A DNA stretch of 64,000 nt. Origin: a virus. Location: positions 62,001 through 126,000 of IMG/VR virus record IMGVR_UViG_3300029267_004162, one strand, 5' to 3'. A program made the translations under genes and the position numbers. Position 1 is the first letter of the stretch. Each line of letters begins with the position of its first letter. Of this stretch, positions 1 to 7,064 are shown piece after piece. Under the pieces are notes generated by a model that ran no database searches, was not told where the DNA came from, and was given only the letters and a program-made list of their open reading frames with translations.

Positions 1-570
1 GCTAGCAGCTTTTTCACTAGGTGATCCGCTGTTGTTAACTTCCATATACAACTTACTGGCCACACTATCGTACCAGGTAACAACGAAGTACCAAGTCGTA
101 GCATCTATCAATCCCCCAACATTGAGGTCACAACGAAGGGTACCGCCGCCATTCATCAGATACATACGGAGGGCGGCTTCACTGGGACCTTCCCCAATAG
201 CCCAGAAAAATTCATTATCTTTGAAGGCGAAAATTTGCCAATCTGTACTGGTGCCGCTAGTATGAAGAACATCAGCGTATATCCAGCAAGCCATGGTGAA
301 GCTGTCGCCACCACAGTGAATGTTATCAGCACTAGGGCAACTCAGATAAGATCCATCGCCCTCTGAGGTGTGAACGGCAAAATCTAGTTTACCGCTAGCT
401 CTAGTTGGGTTATTAGTAGGCGATAAATCGTTGCTACCATAACTGTCGGCTCTTGTACCGCTAGCTTCTTCGAACTTCCAATAGGAAGATAGACTATCAG
501 TGGGGAATAATGGGGGTGGGGTATCAACGAATAATTTGTTCAAATAGGGTGGTGGGTCTCCCCATGGCAT
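1..570 (-). CDS. LamG/concanavalin-like adhesin, C-terminus off window
   Basis: The reading frame starts at an ATG preceded by AGGAG at a seven-base spacing and stays open to the window edge, giving at least 190 residues. From about residue 27 the protein reads SSYWKFEEASGTRADSYG, then LDFAVHT, FTMACWIYAD and TWYFVVTWYD. This is the order of short beta-strand motifs expected of a LamG / concanavalin A-like jelly-roll. Such domains on phages usually sit on tail fibres or virion surfaces and bind glycans. It is the most promoter-distal gene of the tail module seen here, which suits a fibre or adhesin. The 3' end is missing, so further domains may follow. Fold assignment is fairly sure; ligand and virion location are inference. 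Confidence 0.7.
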   Translation of the reverse strand, partial: MPWGDPPPYLNKLFVDTPPPLFPTDSLSSYWKFEEASGTRADSYGSNDLSPTNNPTRASGKLDFAVHTSEGDGSYLSCPSADNIHCGGDSFTMACWIYADVLHTSGTSTDWQIFAFKDNEFFWAIGEGPSEAALRMYLMNGGGTLRCDLNVGGLIDATTWYFVVTWYDSVASKLYMEVNNSGSPSEKAAS

Positions 571-600
571 ATCAAATCTCCTGTCTAGTAGTCGAGGCCA

Positions 601-759
601 CTACCTTCGTTCCAAAGGGTAGTTCGTTCTGAAGTGGTAAGTGCTTTTTTTCCAAAAACTGAATCCGTCAACGAGACTTGTGTAATACTGATCAGTTCCT
701 GTCGCTGCTCCTATCAAGAAAGGACAAATTAGGCTTCCCCTGTCTTTATACGGCTGCAT
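601..759 (-). CDS. Possible small ORF (52 aa)
   Basis: A short frame beginning MQPYKDRGSLICPF and ending YPLERR occupies the gap between the 107-residue gene and the LamG gene. It lies in a different frame from its upstream neighbour, whose stop is only three bases away. It could be a separate small gene or the shifted tail of that neighbour, because an AAAGGGG run sits at the junction. No clear ribosome binding site or homology supports it. The rest of the 571-761 gap shows nothing else I can name. Confidence 0.2.
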   Translation of the reverse strand: MQPYKDRGSLICPFLIGAATGTDQYYTSLVDGFSFWKKSTYHFRTNYPLERR

Positions 760-761
760 GG

Positions 762-1085
762 TTAATAAAGGCCCCTTTGATGGGTATCAAATTTCAGACT
801 AGCAAAAGTGCTGCTGACACCAGAGTGGGTGGTTTTTTTGAGGGCACGAAATTGAGACAAGGAATCAGCTACTGCCGCACAAAAACGAATTCCTTTCTTC
901 TCCATGTGTGCCTCCACACCGATGCACACTCCAGGTTTAGAAGCGTAAACCCCCACTAGTAGACCAATTTCTGGGGGTTCGGTGGAAGGATGAAAATGAT
1001 GCACATGAAAACACCCGCTTGTGGGAAGTTGAGCTAAAAACCGTCTGGTTAAATCTCTCGATAATTCCAAGATGAGTTTGTTCAT
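762..1085 (-). CDS. Hypothetical protein, 107 aa
   Basis: I do not recognise this protein. It begins MNKLILELSRDLTRRFLAQL, an amphipathic helix, followed by a His-rich stretch (HVHHFHP) and a compact middle with VGVYASKPGVCIGVEAHMEK. The first 20 codons lie inside a 79-bp direct repeat whose second copy (2144-2222) carries the same 20 residues followed by a quick stop. This copy is therefore probably the intact gene and the other a remnant. The cassette between the two copies separates it from the gene that I infer once lay directly upstream. Confidence 0.5.
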   Translation of the reverse strand: MNKLILELSRDLTRRFLAQLPTSGCFHVHHFHPSTEPPEIGLLVGVYASKPGVCIGVEAHMEKKGIRFCAAVADSLSQFRALKKTTHSGVSSTFASLKFDTHQRGLY

Positions 1086-1103
1086 AGCCTATTTCCATCC
1101 CGC
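1025..1103. repeat. 79-bp direct repeat, copy 1
   Basis: This 79-bp segment matches 2144-2222 in the same orientation, with differences only at 1047 and 1059. It contains the start of the 107-residue gene and a vestige of the last codons of the gene at 2208 (Ala-Gly-Trp-Lys-stop). The two copies bracket the 333-residue gene like the scar of an insertion or an unequal exchange. Confidence 0.95.
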
Positions 1104-1119
1104 GTTTTCATAGCCTCGT

Positions 1120-2121
1120 TTAGCCCCAGTACCAATCGACAAGTCCTTCAAAGGTCTTAGAGGCAGTTTTGATAGTCCCCCTCGACGGAAGATAGGGTTT
1201 TAAGGGTTTTACAGAGTTGTAAGTCCGTGCTGGGGTAGTACGAATGGTGACTCCACCTACTGCATCGATAGCAGAATCATGCAGCATTTTCTCTGCCTTC
1301 TTTTTGCTAATAGGACTCCGCGCTACCCTCTTTTTATACAAGGCCTCAATTTTCTTACCCTCAACCTTTATCTTGTTAGCTTCTTTTTTATCCCTAGCAA
1401 CGGCTACAAAAACAAGGCTGGTCCCTTTGGGCGTTCGCTTACGAATTTGCGGTCTTCCCGGACCACCCTGAGCATTACTCGTTTTTTTGCCGTCGAGCCT
1501 AACAAACCATTTAAGGGTCTTATTCAAAGCAGATATAAAAGGTCGGTCAAATTCATGAGGGTAACCACTCTGTATAAACATGGTAGTTACACTGGCCCCG
1601 GTAGATACAGAAAGGTCTTCCTCCACCCTCATCTTATTCACTATCGCCTTGGGTGCCCCTTTTCCTGGAGCCCAGTCTATATCTACACCTTCAACCAATG
1701 TCAGCAAAGTATCGAGAACATTATTGAAATTACCGGGACCCTTTGTTCCACTAAAGGTGTAAGTATCAAAATCTATTGATCCTACCTGGTCATCGGTAAC
1801 TGAATCATAGAAACCAGCAAAACGGCTTTTCATTGTTTTAACTTCAGTCTTCTTCTTACCACGAGCGAACAGAGGTAGAAGTTCCTTATAGGCCTCCTCC
1901 GTCAAACTAGCAGAGTGTTTAATTCTACCCTTTAGAATTAATATATATTCGCCAGAATAGGATATTGTACCACCGCTTTCATGCATCTCATCAACCGAGC
2001 TAGTCTCTGGAAAGACCTTTATTGTAAGTTCATCGGTAGATGCGGAACGGAGGGCTTCTGCCTTGCTAAATAAGTCAGCGGCCTTTTGTTCAAAAAAATC
2101 AGCTAAAAGTTCGATATTCAT
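1120..2121 (-). CDS. Hypothetical protein in a repeat-flanked cassette
   Basis: This is a 333-residue protein of unknown function with a TAGGAG ribosome binding site. The N-terminus (LLADFFEQKAADLFSKAEAL) is an amphipathic helix that closely resembles segments of two other proteins in the window (at 28412 and 29773). The middle is mixed alpha/beta with WFVRLDGKK near residue 210, and the basic region around residues 220-280 contains GGPGRPQIRKRTPKG and KKRVARSPISKKKAE. It lies between two 79-bp direct repeats, which suggests it was inserted between a formerly adjacent gene pair. A virion-associated or DNA-packaged role is possible from the context but unproven. Confidence 0.6.
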   Translation of the reverse strand: MNIELLADFFEQKAADLFSKAEALRSASTDELTIKVFPETSSVDEMHESGGTISYSGEYILILKGRIKHSASLTEEAYKELLPLFARGKKKTEVKTMKSRFAGFYDSVTDDQVGSIDFDTYTFSGTKGPGNFNNVLDTLLTLVEGVDIDWAPGKGAPKAIVNKMRVEEDLSVSTGASVTTMFIQSGYPHEFDRPFISALNKTLKWFVRLDGKKTSNAQGGPGRPQIRKRTPKGTSLVFVAVARDKKEANKIKVEGKKIEALYKKRVARSPISKKKAEKMLHDSAIDAVGGVTIRTTPARTYNSVKPLKPYLPSRGTIKTASKTFEGLVDWYWG

Positions 2122-2129
2122 GTTAACTC

Positions 2130-2204
2130 CTACTTTCTTTCATGAAGTTGAGCTAAAAACCGTCTAGTTAAATCTCTTGATAATTCCAAGATGAGTTTGT
2201 TCAT
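2130..2204 (-). pseudogene. 24-codon remnant of the 107-aa gene
   Basis: This frame repeats the first 20 residues of the 107-residue gene exactly (MNKLILELSRDLTRRFLAQL) and then ends HERK-stop. The similarity stops at the edge of the 79-bp direct repeat. It is best read as the stub left when the cassette carrying the 333-residue gene entered. Its stop codon lies beside the ribosome binding site of that gene, so it could still serve as a coupling leader. Confidence 0.6.
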
Positions 2205-2222
2205 AGCCTATTTCCATCCCGC
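2144..2222. repeat. 79-bp direct repeat, copy 2
   Basis: This is the second copy of the repeat at 1025-1103, 77 of 79 bases identical, and 1119 bp away. It spans the 3' end of the gene at 2208 and the start of the 24-codon remnant. It is the copy I take as the original junction, because it joins a complete upstream gene end to the start of the next reading frame. Confidence 0.95.
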
Positions 2223-2438
2223 TTGTTGTAATGTTTGCATGGCCTTCTGCCGGGTCTTATTATTCTTCTGATGTTTGGGGTCGGTAAATTCGATATCAAC
2301 AACCCGTTTTCCTGGCTTGGAAAGCCCAGCACAGATCACGTCTTTCCCTCGGTATACTTTTACGTAGCCATCCTCTTCAACCACTTTCCAAATAGTAGAT
2401 TCGAGAGAATAGAGAAGTTCTGTCCAACTCTTCTTCAT
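2208..2438 (-). CDS. Small hypothetical protein, 76 aa
   Basis: A short protein beginning MKKSWTELLYSLE, with a compact alpha/beta pattern (YVKVYRGKDVICAG, RVVDIEFTDP) and a basic C-terminal helix ending QQAGWK. A TTAGGAT sequence precedes this ATG. An earlier in-frame ATG at 2459 overlaps the upstream gene and has a poorer site, so I prefer 2438. Its last codons lie inside the 79-bp repeat. No function is recognised. Confidence 0.5.
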   Translation of the reverse strand: MKKSWTELLYSLESTIWKVVEEDGYVKVYRGKDVICAGLSKPGKRVVDIEFTDPKHQKNNKTRQKAMQTLQQAGWK

Positions 2439-2449
2439 GGTAGCGAATC

Positions 2450-3538
2450 CTAACCCCATCGAGGGATATGGGCCTTTCTGGTTCTAACAGCTACTACCGC
2501 TTGAATTCCCGTGTCATATCGGTATTGTTTCTTGGCTGCTGGTAGGGTGCCGGCGGCTCCACCTCCCCCACCATCGGCTCCAATGTCCCTCTCTAATCGA
2601 CCAAGCTCTTCACTGAGAAAACTCAGGTGATCATATTCGAGGGTGATGGTCTGACCACCATACGAAAATTGCATGTCACCTTCGAGTAGATACTGCGTTC
2701 TGAGAGTCCACCACGCAGCGGCTTCCACGAGAAAATGCTCGAACCATTGCCAGGGGAAATTGCTGAAAGTCCAAGTGCTAAAGGGGTGTACGCGATTTAC
2801 ATAATTGAGAGCCTTTACATAATTGTTGCATAGCTCTCCATCGCTATACGCTTGGATAATCCCAGCCTGTTTTTGGATTTTGTCTACGTAAACTCGCAGT
2901 TGTTTGATCAGACTGAACATAACGTGAGGTGCTGACCAGACGATATCGACTACCCGTTCAAAAGGCTTTCCGGTGAGTGGACGGTACTTCCAATAGATGA
3001 GGTATTCACCTCGCGTCAAACCAGGCAGTGAAAGCGTATAGCGGTACTGATCGGGTTCCTGTACTTCAATAACCTTGTTGCTGATTGCGTAGGTACCGAT
3101 TGAAGTAGGTGTTGGGAACTTGATGCCTTCCAAACTGCCGATGTATTCCACTTGAACAGATAAATCCACCACTGGAAAATCAGAGAACATTTCCCAGACG
3201 TCGGATTCGTTTTCCATCACGAAACCAACTTGCTTGTACTCTTCTGTTATGGGGTGGGCTACTACCACGAAAAAGCGAGAGATGGTATCCGTGTGGTCCC
3301 CACCACCGTATGTATAGGTCCACTCTATTTGGTGAGCCCCGAAAGTGGGATAACTGGGAACAGTCCAATCAAAAGCATACGCCTGAGGACCGGCCAAAGT
3401 GGCGGGGCCTTGCGTCAGGGTAGTGGTATTGGGATCCCGAATTACTACCTGCACCGCCCCATCTGGTACATGGGGAAGCGTTTCCCGAAAAGTAGTCTCC
3501 TTTTCGGGGAGTAGATTAGGTATGATTTGGTGAGCCAC
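2450..3538 (-). CDS. Virion protein with Ig-like N-terminus
   Basis: Translation starts at GTG, with AAGGAG seven bases upstream, and yields 362 residues. Residues 1-100 look like a beta-sandwich (VQVVIRDPNTTTLTQGP, HQIEWTYTYGG), and a second beta-rich unit follows to about residue 210 (YRYTLSLPGLTRGEYLIYWKY). The remainder is helical and aromatic (FPWQWFEHFLVEAAAWWTLR), with a Gly-rich hinge near residue 325. Two Ig-like units plus a helical base suggest a tail or baseplate component. The position between the tail genes and the LamG protein agrees with this. No specific family is recognised. Confidence 0.55.
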   Translation of the reverse strand: MAHQIIPNLLPEKETTFRETLPHVPDGAVQVVIRDPNTTTLTQGPATLAGPQAYAFDWTVPSYPTFGAHQIEWTYTYGGGDHTDTISRFFVVVAHPITEEYKQVGFVMENESDVWEMFSDFPVVDLSVQVEYIGSLEGIKFPTPTSIGTYAISNKVIEVQEPDQYRYTLSLPGLTRGEYLIYWKYRPLTGKPFERVVDIVWSAPHVMFSLIKQLRVYVDKIQKQAGIIQAYSDGELCNNYVKALNYVNRVHPFSTWTFSNFPWQWFEHFLVEAAAWWTLRTQYLLEGDMQFSYGGQTITLEYDHLSFLSEELGRLERDIGADGGGGGAAGTLPAAKKQYRYDTGIQAVVAVRTRKAHIPRWG

Positions 3539-3553
3539 CTAAATCTCCTTGGG

Positions 3554-3736
3554 TTAGCGATCAAGACCGCCCCGACGACGTTTTCGTTTATTCTGCTTAA
3601 TAAATTTCCTCACCAGAGGATCCTTACTAAGTTTGCGCATCCGCCGTTCGGCTTCCTCCAAGACTTCCTCGGTGATTTCCCCACCCAATCCCATAGATAC
3701 ACTAACTTCTTCAGCAAAGCGCTTGATAGCACTCAT
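3554..3736 (-). CDS. Small basic protein, 60 aa
   Basis: A 60-residue helical protein with a GGAG ribosome binding site before its ATG. It begins MSAIKRFAEEVSVSMG, has a charged central helix (EEVLEEAERRMRKL) and ends in a strongly basic patch (KQNKRKRRRGGLDR). The basic tail may bind nucleic acid or a partner. Function is unknown. Confidence 0.5.
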   Translation of the reverse strand: MSAIKRFAEEVSVSMGLGGEITEEVLEEAERRMRKLSKDPLVRKFIKQNKRKRRRGGLDR

Positions 3737-3755
3737 CTTTTCTTCTCCGGTTGTG

Positions 3756-4562
3756 TCAGTCGTTCATCGTATCAAAAACTTCTTTGACCATTAGGGAAGC
3801 CTCAACATCAGAGACTACTTTACCTGTCGGTTTAGTCATTTGATACGCCTTATGAATAGTCCATTGCTCCCCGGTTGCGTGGGGTACTAGGCAAACTCCC
3901 CTTTTCTTGGGGAAAACTACCAAGATTTTGTTGTGATCGGATTGAATTTGAACTGGGCCTCCAAAGCGCTTTGTGCGATGGCGGTTGTCCCAAATAGCCT
4001 GAGCAACGGCAGTATCTGCTAATTGAGGCTTTTTGTTCGGGGGATCATCACCCCCACAAGAGGCTTCCCCTGAATTATACAAAGGGCTAGGTGATTGAAA
4101 CCGGCTATCACGACCTGTGCCCTGTGGTTGGGGGTTGGTTTGCCAATGAGGGGGATTGCCCCGGCCAGGACCAAATGGTAGAGGACTACGCCACCGCCAA
4201 GGAGCGGTTTGAGTATCATTATCGACGCGTGGACGGCGATACCAAGGTTTAGTGAAGTGCCAAGGCATCGCACCAGATGGATCCAAAATAGATTTGGCCA
4301 AGAGAGCAGCTAGACGCGATCTACATCGTTGCTTTCGTTGTTCTTGACGACTTTCTAGTGAAGCAGCCAGTTGTTTTGCAGTTTTGATCCATCGTGGAGC
4401 ATGAAGATCATCCATGGCCTCTTTGATTACTTTACAAATTCGCAAAGCAGCCTTACGCTTGGATGGACTTGTTGAGGGATTTCTAGCGAGTTTGTACAAA
4501 CCCTGAGAGGTTTGATACAGGATGGTTTGCGCCTCGACTAGATCTTTGATAATATTACTCAT
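3756..4562 (-). CDS. Hypothetical protein with Pro/Arg-rich centre
   Basis: This is a protein of about 268 residues starting MSNIIKDLVEAQTILYQTS; an ATG four codons earlier is also possible. The N-terminal 95 residues are helical and basic. Residues 100-175 are of low complexity, rich in Pro, Trp, Arg and Gly (GPGRGNPPHWQTNPQPQG), and probably disordered. The last 85 residues form a compact domain (KILVVFPKKRGVCLVPHA) ending in an acidic helix. The start overlaps the end of the actin-like gene by a few bases, so the two are probably translated together. I do not recognise the family; it might be the partner of the actin-like ATPase, but only position suggests this. Confidence 0.5.
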   Translation of the reverse strand: MSNIIKDLVEAQTILYQTSQGLYKLARNPSTSPSKRKAALRICKVIKEAMDDLHAPRWIKTAKQLAASLESRQEQRKQRCRSRLAALLAKSILDPSGAMPWHFTKPWYRRPRVDNDTQTAPWRWRSPLPFGPGRGNPPHWQTNPQPQGTGRDSRFQSPSPLYNSGEASCGGDDPPNKKPQLADTAVAQAIWDNRHRTKRFGGPVQIQSDHNKILVVFPKKRGVCLVPHATGEQWTIHKAYQMTKPTGKVVSDVEASLMVKEVFDTMND

Positions 4563-5664
4563 CAGCATTCTCATCCAATTCAGTAACTTCAGGGTCCGGT
4601 GACGCTGCCGCCCTTTGCTTTTTGGTATTGGAAATGGCTTTGACTAAGCAACCATTAGCTACTGTGAAGAAGGGGTCTTCAGCCAGGCGGACTACCTTGG
4701 CTTGGAAAGGCAGACTAAATTGAGACAGTACCTCACGGAAACGCTCAATGAAACCAGGTACACAAGCCGTTCCCCCGGCTACTACAATTTCAAGCGGGCT
4801 ATCTATCTGAGTTTCCAATTTGTTGAATTCATTGGAGAGCTGTTTCAAAACCCCCTGGATCATCTCGGTATACGCATGGGTCAAGGCTAGTTTCTTGAGG
4901 TCTGTTGGATTCTTCTCTCGAAGATCAAGTTCTTTTTCTTTGAATCGCTGTAAAACCGAGACTTCCATGTCCAGCATGTTGGCTGCTTGCTGATCAATCC
5001 AATCACCAGATTGAGCAATCGAGAACATAATCAATGGCAGTTTTTTCCATGCCATACATATATTAACCATCCCAGCTCCGCACGAGATAGAAATCCCGGA
5101 GAAGGGGTGTTCACCCTCTTCATCCTCAGCCACGGGGCACTCACTAAAGATGATAGCCAGTGCTTCCGGAATGCACTCAACCTGGTAACCCAGGCTCATA
5201 AAGAACCCAGTCATGATAGCCTGGTGAAAAGTGACCGTGATATTGGGGTTATCAATGGGTTGGGCGGGAGCGCAATACACCAAGTGTTGGTTCTTGCAGG
5301 GCTGACCGAGCAAATTGCGGAGAATTTGCTGGATAATGGCGATACTGAGTTTTTCTCCACCTGTGTTCAGGATTCCATGACGCATAGGACGGCGAAGAGC
5401 ACCTACTCGGGTAGCAACGATATCAGTAGCATCACCCCCCAGGGACAGAGTGTTTTTCAGGCGAATAGCGTCCTCCCCTACCACATAGTAGTCGCCATCT
5501 TGTTGAACAAAGGACCAGTCGTTTTCACGCAGAAACTCCTCCGTGTCAACGGTAGACGCTGCCTGTAAAAAACAGTTGCGTTCTTGGGTGAATTCTGTAT
5601 CCCCTTCGTCAGACAATTTGCTTTTGACTAAAAAGGCGGTACCTACATCTAATCCAATGGCCAT
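4555..5664 (-). CDS. Divergent actin-like ATPase (ParM/MreB/FtsA superfamily)
   Basis: This 369-residue protein has the layout of the actin/HSP70 fold. The first strand is MAIGLDVGTAFLV (phosphate-1 loop, Asp6). Residues 190-203 read GISISCGAGMVNIC, the position of phosphate-2, but Ser194 stands where the usual Asp would be. PEALA at 166-170 matches the connecting helix, and IVVAGGTACVPGFIERF (293-309) is the adenosine loop. The C-terminus is acidic and probably flexible. Phage and plasmid actins move or segregate DNA. Here the gene sits among tail and structural genes rather than replication genes, which is unusual. The missing Asp suggests altered or absent hydrolysis. Fold assignment is fairly confident; role unknown. 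Confidence 0.7.
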   Translation of the reverse strand: MAIGLDVGTAFLVKSKLSDEGDTEFTQERNCFLQAASTVDTEEFLRENDWSFVQQDGDYYVVGEDAIRLKNTLSLGGDATDIVATRVGALRRPMRHGILNTGGEKLSIAIIQQILRNLLGQPCKNQHLVYCAPAQPIDNPNITVTFHQAIMTGFFMSLGYQVECIPEALAIIFSECPVAEDEEGEHPFSGISISCGAGMVNICMAWKKLPLIMFSIAQSGDWIDQQAANMLDMEVSVLQRFKEKELDLREKNPTDLKKLALTHAYTEMIQGVLKQLSNEFNKLETQIDSPLEIVVAGGTACVPGFIERFREVLSQFSLPFQAKVVRLAEDPFFTVANGCLVKAISNTKKQRAAASPDPEVTELDENADE

Positions 5665-5673
5665 CTTAGCTCC

Positions 5674-6225
5674 TTATAGTTCGTCAGCCAAATCCGCTGC
5701 CCGGCTTTTCTTCTTTGTTTTTTTCTTCTTCTTTTTACCCTGACCCTTGAGGCCCGATTGATCAATGGACTTCTGGGTAATTTCAGCTAACAGATGTGGG
5801 TCAACGGAAGTACCACTTTCCAGAGCACCTTCTACTGATCCACTTGTTACCGTTGTTGTAGATTGACCGATTTGGTTTTTGATACCCAGCAAGAGGTCTT
5901 TCAACTCAGCTACTTGGGCATTAGCTTTTTCTTCGGCTCTTTTGTCGATTATTGTTGCCAACTTATCCAAATCAATTTCGGCTGAATGGTTATGTTGATG
6001 GGTTACTTTTCTTCCAACGACGGTTTTTGGTTTTTGATCTACTACCAGACGAAGTTTTTTCTCTCGGATCAAACGACGAAGTGTTTCGCTCGCACGAAGC
6101 TTCTTCCGAGAGATAAACTCTTCCAGATCTACGGTACGATTTTGGCCGATCTCTACATTCAATTCGGGAATGAAGACCGGACCAGGATTGGGATTGAAAA
6201 TGGTGTACAAGCCACTCGTCCTCAT
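5674..6225 (-). CDS. Hypothetical protein with coiled-coil and Lys-rich tail
   Basis: The start codon overlaps the stop of the upstream gene as TAATG. The first 60 residues form a small beta/alpha unit (GLYTIFNPNPGPVFIPELN, then ISRKKLRASETLRRLI). Residues 85-125 are helical and charged, likely a coiled coil. The end holds a run KGQGKKKKKKTKKKS followed by an acidic end (ADLADEL). The lysine-rich tail suggests binding to DNA or to an acidic partner. It lies directly upstream of the actin-like gene in the same transcript and could be an adaptor for it. No family is recognised. Confidence 0.5.
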   Translation of the reverse strand: MRTSGLYTIFNPNPGPVFIPELNVEIGQNRTVDLEEFISRKKLRASETLRRLIREKKLRLVVDQKPKTVVGRKVTHQHNHSAEIDLDKLATIIDKRAEEKANAQVAELKDLLLGIKNQIGQSTTTVTSGSVEGALESGTSVDPHLLAEITQKSIDQSGLKGQGKKKKKKTKKKSRAADLADEL

Positions 6226-6548
6226 TAGTATTCTTCAGTAGCCAGGTTGGATCGAATTCTAGTGACCAATTCGCCAATTTCCCGCAAAACACATTCTAGT
6301 CGATGAAAGGAATCTGCGTAACCATGTTCTGCTTCATATTCAGCGGCTTTCCGGATGATTTTCTCAGATTCATCCAATATGGACTTGGAATCGCACAATA
6401 ATTGTCTTGCACGTAAAAGACCAGAACGAACTGCTCTTTCTCCCACTAGTGTTCGGTTTCCCAAAGAAACCGATTTGGCCCATACCCTCTTTGCCTTCTG
6501 TAAAAGCAATCCCGCAGCAGACAGCAGAGACATTTCCGCTGGAGTCAT
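6225..6548 (-). CDS. Small helical protein, 107 aa
   Basis: An almost wholly helical protein (MSLLSAAGLLLQKAKRVWAK at the start, IREIG-like charged helices later). It ends at the TAATG junction with the next gene, so the two are translationally coupled. Function is unknown. Confidence 0.5.
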   Translation of the reverse strand: MTPAEMSLLSAAGLLLQKAKRVWAKSVSLGNRTLVGERAVRSGLLRARQLLCDSKSILDESEKIIRKAAEYEAEHGYADSFHRLECVLREIGELVTRIRSNLATEEY

Positions 6549-6603
6549 GGGGACACCATTTTCACCCCGGAGCGATAACGCTGGCTAGGGTTCCACAATC
6601 CTC

Positions 6604-7056
6604 TTATGGTAGGGGCCAGACTACGGTCCCGTCAACTAATTTGACCTCGTCAGTGGTCTCCCAATTGACATTGAAAAACACCTTCACTGGGTCTCCACCA
6701 TCTTCAACAACGTCCATATTACAATCTATCTTGTCCTCACCGCTAGGTTTATCAAAGGTGAGAGTTATTTCTGAGGCGGTTACGTCAACCTGACAGTCGG
6801 TTGCTGATGACTTAGCAATGTTATCAGCGGTCAGATTGGTTCCTGTGATGGTGATTATCTGCTGAGTGGCTATCCCATAGAAAGGGTCATGTATTAGAAA
6901 ATCGTTTGGTGATTTTTCAAACAAGACACCACACTTATCAAAGAAATCAAAGGCTTCTGCGAGAACAAATTCCTCCTCATCACTTATTGCCGGTACGTTA
7001 GGGTATTGATCATTTGTCTGCCGCATACTCGAAGCGGTTAAAGATTGAATATTCAT
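6604..7056 (-). CDS. Probable beta-rich virion protein, 150 aa
   Basis: The N-terminal half is helical (SDEEEFVLAEAFDFFDK). From about residue 68 the protein reads ITITGTNLTADN, ASEITLTFDKPSG and VFFNVNWETTDE, a pattern of short strands like an IPT/TIG-type Ig fold. It is followed directly by the beta-helix tailspike gene. A role as the tailspike's attachment or base protein is plausible from position only. Confidence 0.45.
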   Translation of the reverse strand: MNIQSLTASSMRQTNDQYPNVPAISDEEEFVLAEAFDFFDKCGVLFEKSPNDFLIHDPFYGIATQQIITITGTNLTADNIAKSSATDCQVDVTASEITLTFDKPSGEDKIDCNMDVVEDGGDPVKVFFNVNWETTDEVKLVDGTVVWPLP

Positions 7057-7064
7057 AATTGCTC

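Noticed and set aside
601-1085. A single frameshifted gene spanning both small frames
   Set aside because: An AAAGGGG run sits at the junction, but nothing recognisable continues across it, so I keep two entries with low confidence for the second.
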